This document shows positions 4,798 to 8,059 of a DNA stretch of 8,059 nucleotides, piece by piece (the first letter of the stretch is position 1; every line of letters begins with the position of its first letter). The position numbers were made by a program, and so were the translations under genes. Source of the stretch: Actinomycetes bacterium (lineage in GTDB: Bacteria > Actinomycetota > Aquicultoria > CAJVYJ01 > JAUVQD01); NCBI GenBank assembly GCA_030666075.1, contig DAOUYN010000027.1:1-8059 (forward strand). The letters run 5' to 3'. Under the pieces are notes generated by a model. That model had not been told where the DNA came from. It made no database searches and was given only the letters and a program-made list of their open reading frames with translations.

Positions 4798-7329
4798 ATG
4801 CGAAATCTATTTTCAAAAGCTCTTCGCCTCGGCGAAGGCAGAAAATTCAAAGCACTAGAAGAACAGGTCGAAGCTATCAACGAATGGGAGCCGGAGATCG
4901 CGGCTCTGAGTGATTCCGAGTTGCAGGCGAAGACGCCGGAGCTCCGCGCTCGATTGAATGAAGGCGAGACCGTCGAGGAACTCCTCCCGGAGGCCTTTGC
5001 CGTCGTGCGGGAAGCATCCGTGCGGGTGCTGGGCATGCGTCACTTCGATGTTCAGCTCATGGGCGGGATCGTCCTCTTTCAGGGGAATATCGCGGAGATG
5101 AAAACTGGTGAAGGCAAGACGCTTGTCTCCACTTTGCCGGTCTATCTAGAAGCGCTCACCGGAGAAAACATCCACCTTGTCACGGTCAACGATTACTTGG
5201 CAAAACGCGACAGCGAGTGGATGGGCCAGATCTACGAATGGCTGGGGCTCAAAGTCGGGCTCTTGCAAAACCAGATGGAACCGGCCTTCCGCCGCCTTGC
5301 CTATCAAGCCGATGTCACGTATGGCACAAACAGCGAGTTCGGCTTCGATTACCTGAGGGATAATATGGCCGTCGACGCCCGCGAAATGGTCCAGCGCGGC
5401 CACCACTTCAGTATCGTCGATGAAGTCGACAGCATCCTCGTCGATGAAGCTAGAACGCCCCTTATCATCTCCGGGGCCGCCGAAAAGGCAGCCGACATTT
5501 ATCGTACATTTGCGAAGATCGTGCCCCGCCTCAAACGCGAAGAGGATTACGAGGTCGATGAGAAGATGAAGACCGTGGCCGTGACCGAGGCCGGCGTCAC
5601 TAAGGTCGAGAAAGCATTGAAGATCGATAACCTTTACGATAATACGAGTTCTCAGCTGGTCAACCACCTCAACCAAGCCCTCAAGGCCCATGGTCTTTTC
5701 CGCAAGGACGTCGATTATGTGATAAAAGACGGCGAGATCATCATCGTCGATGAGTTCACCGGGCGGTTGATGGAGGGGCGCCGATACAGCGAGGGTCTGC
5801 ACCAATCGATCGAAGCCAAGGAAAAGGTCAATATCCGTGAAGAAAACCAGACACTGGCGACGATCACACTGCAAAACTACTTCCGCCTCTACGACAAACT
5901 GGCCGGCATGACGGGTACGGCGGCGACGGAAGCGAATGAGTTCCGCGAGATATATAAGCTCGAGACTGTGGTCGTCCCGACCAACATGCCGATGATCCGC
6001 GACGATGCATCGGATCGGATCTTTAAAACTGAGAAAGCCAAGCACTTAGCGGTCATCGAGGATATCGTCACCCGCCACAAGCAGGGACAGCCGGTTCTGG
6101 TCGGCACTATTTCGATCGAGCGATCAGAGCTCCTAAGCAGCATGCTTAAGAAGAGGGGCGTCAAACACGAGGTCCTCAATGCCAAACACCACGAGCGGGA
6201 GGCAGAGATAGTCTCCGAGGCCGGACAACCGGCAGCCGTGACCATCGCCACGAATATGGCCGGACGAGGAACAGATATCGTCCTGGGCGAGGGGGTCGTC
6301 GAAGTCGGCGGGCTCCATGTCCTGGGGACCGAACGACATGAATCGAGACGGATCGACAACCAGCTCCGGGGCCGGTCGGGGCGCCAGGGCGATCCCGGTT
6401 CATCCCAGTTCTATATTTCCCTGGAAGATGACCTGATGCGCCTCTTTGGCCAGATGGAGCGCCTCGGCGGGCTCATGGAGCGCCTCGGCATCCCGGACGA
6501 TGTGCCCATCGAGCACAACATGGTCAGCCGCTCGATCGAGACGGCCCAAAAGCAAGTCGAGGGACAAAACTTCGAAGCCCGAAAGCACGTCCTCAAATAC
6601 GATGACGTCATGAACAAACAGCGAGAAGTGATCTACGAACAACGCAACAAGGTCCTGTTTGGCGAGGAGATCGGGGACCAGAGCCGTGAGATTCTCAATG
6701 CTCTGATAAACGGCTACGTCGAGACCTTCACAAACACGGCCACCGATCCGGAAGACTGGGATTGGGACGGCCTGACGGCCGCTTACAATCAGCTTCAGCC
6801 AGAACATGTGGCAAACGAAGAGCTACACGAGTTCATCACCCCCGATGATGTCGCCGAATACTTGAGCGAAAAAACTCTGGCCTTCCATGACAAGCGGACC
6901 GAGGATTTGGGGCAAGGGCTATTTGAAGAACTGCAAAAATCTGTTCTGCTGCAGGTGGTCGACACCAAATGGCGCGAGCATCTCTATGAAATGGACTATC
7001 TGCGCGAAGGGATCGGTCTACGGGCTATCGGCCAACGAGACCCTCTCATCGAGTACCAGAGCGAAGGTTACTCAATGTTTCAAACGATGATCGACAGCAT
7101 CCAAGAAGATTTTGCCCGCTATATCTTCCATGCCCAACTGGTAGAAGAAACGCGCCAGCAGGTCGAAGTGGTAGCGGAGGGCCGGGGAGAGGGACCGGCG
7201 GCGATGGCCAACTCAAAGCCGCCCCCCCGGGACAGCGAGTCTGCGGGCGCCGGCGGCGCCAAGATCGGCCGGAACGACCCGTGTAGCTGTGGCAGCGGCA
7301 AGAAGTATAAGAAATGCTGCGGGGCCTAA
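4798..7329 (+). CDS. secA: Preprotein translocase ATPase SecA (843 aa, complete)
   Basis: SecA is the cytoplasmic motor that binds SecYEG and drives unfolded preproteins across the membrane by ATP hydrolysis. The length fits the family, and the N-terminus ([16 protein letters not shown], then [16 protein letters not shown]) matches the usual start, which fixes ATG 4798. Motifs in order: Walker A MKTGEGKT (101-108), [18 protein letters not shown], Walker B DEVD (208-211) followed by [15 protein letters not shown], the preprotein cross-linking region, [15 protein letters not shown] (486-494) of the second nucleotide-binding fold, and [18 protein letters not shown]. The helical scaffold and wing follow, with [18 protein letters not shown] and [18 protein letters not shown]. 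An acidic and Gly/Pro-rich linker leads to the C-terminal zinc-binding SEC-C motif with C829, C831, C840 and C841 (CxCx8CC), which in relatives contacts SecB or the ribosome. No DUF or second-paralogue features are seen. It appears to be the housekeeping copy. prfB begins 4 nt after its stop. Confidence 0.99.
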   Translation: MRNLFSKALRLGEGRKFKALEEQVEAINEWEPEIAALSDSELQAKTPELRARLNEGETVEELLPEAFAVVREASVRVLGMRHFDVQLMGGIVLFQGNIAEMKTGEGKTLVSTLPVYLEALTGENIHLVTVNDYLAKRDSEWMGQIYEWLGLKVGLLQNQMEPAFRRLAYQADVTYGTNSEFGFDYLRDNMAVDAREMVQRGHHFSIVDEVDSILVDEARTPLIISGAAEKAADIYRTFAKIVPRLKREEDYEVDEKMKTVAVTEAGVTKVEKALKIDNLYDNTSSQLVNHLNQALKAHGLFRKDVDYVIKDGEIIIVDEFTGRLMEGRRYSEGLHQSIEAKEKVNIREENQTLATITLQNYFRLYDKLAGMTGTAATEANEFREIYKLETVVVPTNMPMIRDDASDRIFKTEKAKHLAVIEDIVTRHKQGQPVLVGTISIERSELLSSMLKKRGVKHEVLNAKHHEREAEIVSEAGQPAAVTIATNMAGRGTDIVLGEGVVEVGGLHVLGTERHESRRIDNQLRGRSGRQGDPGSSQFYISLEDDLMRLFGQMERLGGLMERLGIPDDVPIEHNMVSRSIETAQKQVEGQNFEARKHVLKYDDVMNKQREVIYEQRNKVLFGEEIGDQSREILNALINGYVETFTNTATDPEDWDWDGLTAAYNQLQPEHVANEELHEFITPDDVAEYLSEKTLAFHDKRTEDLGQGLFEELQKSVLLQVVDTKWREHLYEMDYLREGIGLRAIGQRDPLIEYQSEGYSMFQTMIDSIQEDFARYIFHAQLVEETRQQVEVVAEGRGEGPAAMANSKPPPRDSESAGAGGAKIGRNDPCSCGSGKKYKKCCGA

Positions 7330-7333
7330 ACAC

Positions 7334-8059
7334 TTGATCGAGGACAGAAAAGACCGGATCGCCGAACTGCGCCGCAAACTCGGATCGATAAAGGAGTATC
7401 TTTGACCTCGATGGCAAACGCGCGGAGATAGAGGCACTAGAGGTCGAAGCCGCCCGCCCGGACCTGTGGTCCGATCAAGAAGCCGCCCAAAAAACGACGC
7501 GTAAGCTCTCGGAACTAAAGGAAGAGGTCGAGGCATGTGACCGGACGGTCCGGGAGCTTGACGATGTCGAAGTCCTGAATGAACTAGCCGTAACGGAGGA
7601 CGACGAAGACTCAGGAGTCGAAGTCCTCGAAGGTCTCGAAAAAGTCGGGGCTGAACTCGATGGGCTCGAGAAGTATCTCTGGTTCTCCGGCGAACTCGAC
7701 AGCCACGGAGCCATCCTCATGGTCCACACCGGCGCCGGAGGGACCGAATCCCAGGACTGGGCGAACATGTTGCTCCGGATGTATCTGCGCTGGGCCGACT
7801 CCGAAGGCTATCGATCCACCATCAATGAAGTCTCAGCCGAGGAGAGCGTCGGCATCAAGAGCGCCACGATAACGATAGACGGGCCATATGTCTATGGGCT
7901 CCTGCGAGCGGAAAAAGGAGTGCACCGCCTTGTGCGCATCTCCCCTTTCGATGCCGCCAAGCGCCGCCACACTACTTTCGCCTCGGTCGATGTCGTTCCA
8001 GCCATCGATGAAGATATCGAGATCACGGTCGACGCACAAGATCTGCGCATCGACACCTA
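7334..8059 (+). CDS. prfB: Peptide chain release factor 2 with programmed +1 frameshift (3' end outside window)
   Basis: RF2 recognises UGA and UAA in the ribosomal A site and triggers peptide release. The first 23 codons run from TTG 7334 to CTT 7400-7402, then meet an in-frame TGA (7403-7405). Reading resumes in the +1 frame at GAC 7404-7406, giving the junction KEYL-DLDGKRAEIEALE, which matches the RF2 N-terminal helix bundle. About 241 residues are visible. Later signs are WSDQEAAQ, HTGAGGTESQDWANMLLRMY, EKGVHRLVRISPF with the SPF stop-codon-recognition tripeptide (codons 7941-7949) typical of RF2 rather than RF1, and RRHTTFASVDVVP. The window ends at LRIDT, just before the expected GGQ catalytic loop, so that residue set cannot be checked. 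TTG 7334 is the only usual start codon in the zero frame after secA; a GGGG at 7321-7324 is a weak RBS, and coupling to secA is likely. This is not a pseudogene: the stop is the regulatory site. Confidence 0.95.
7391..7406 (+). promoter_or_regulatory. prfB programmed +1 ribosomal frameshift site
   Basis: AAGGAG TAT CTT TGA C reproduces the known RF2 recoding signal: an internal Shine-Dalgarno, a 3-nt spacer, a slippery CUU in the P site, a UGA stop and a following C that makes the stop weak. When RF2 is scarce, ribosomes pause at UGA and slip +1 to read GAC, making full-length RF2. When RF2 is plentiful, a 23-residue peptide is released. The spacing equals that of the Escherichia coli site. 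Confidence 0.95.

Noticed and set aside
5146..6045. 299-codon open frame on the minus strand inside secA
   Set aside because: It is wholly antisense to well-conserved secA sequence, shows no family resemblance, and is an expected by-product of codon bias in GC-rich genes.
6454..6489. 15-bp direct repeat (ATGGAGCGCCTCGGC twice, 21-bp period) in secA
   Set aside because: It encodes [12 protein letters not shown], which corresponds to the normal SecA stretch after the DDLMRLFG motif; relatives have a similar doubled pattern, so no recent duplication is needed.
7403..7405. Apparent premature stop in prfB suggesting a pseudogene
   Set aside because: The stop sits in the exact context of the RF2 programmed frameshift site, and downstream protein sequence is fully conserved.
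1..8059. CRISPR arrays, tRNA or rRNA genes, insertion sequences, toxin-antitoxin or phage genes
   Set aside because: I looked for regularly spaced repeats, cloverleaf-like segments, transposase motifs and paired small ORFs and saw none; nearly all sequence is explained by the listed genes.

Overview
All genes in this window lie on the + strand and, apart from one unknown gene and one tiny ORF, belong to recognisable bacterial families. The order is hpf (3' part), an uncharacterised gene, a 25-codon hydrophobic ORF, two adjacent membrane HD-GYP-type genes, a DUF5317-like membrane gene, secA, and prfB (5' part). Linkage of hpf, secA and prfB is common in Gram-positive-type genomes. That linkage, the moderately high GC, the DUF5317-like gene, the TAnnnT-type -10 elements and a probable leaderless secA start suggest a deep-branching actinobacterial relative. 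Chloroflexota or a high-GC Firmicute cannot be excluded. This placement is inference from context, not from a phylogenetic marker search.

Layout. Positions 1-525 hold the end of the long-form ribosome hibernation factor. It is followed by two stem-loops, the second of which (583-615) looks like a terminator. A sigma70-type promoter (656-684) then serves the unknown gene at 782-1438. Positions 1439-1554 are non-coding but can fold into three successive hairpins. The last hairpin partly hides a near-perfect Shine-Dalgarno sequence in front of the 25-codon ORF (1555-1632). From 1678 to 4761 three membrane-protein genes are tightly packed (overlaps of 11 nt and 1 nt). The first encodes an apparently intact HD-GYP c-di-GMP phosphodiesterase. 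The second encodes a protein of the same architecture that keeps the HD dyad but has lost the GYP signature and one conserved Asp. The third encodes a DUF5317-like protein. A 36-nt gap carrying an extended -10 element precedes secA (4798-7329), whose start codon falls where transcription should begin. prfB follows 4 nt after secA and starts at a TTG. Its reading passes through the classic RF2 autoregulatory +1 frameshift site (7391-7406) and runs off the window shortly before the expected GGQ loop.

How the genes fit together. hpf, secA and prfB are housekeeping genes for ribosome protection, protein export and termination. The inserted block of membrane signalling genes is the accessory part. 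The most interesting items are the paired active/degenerate HD-GYP proteins, the structured leader with its tiny hydrophobic ORF just upstream of them, the unassigned protein at 782-1438, and the apparent leaderless secA. I see no mobile element, CRISPR array, tRNA or rRNA.
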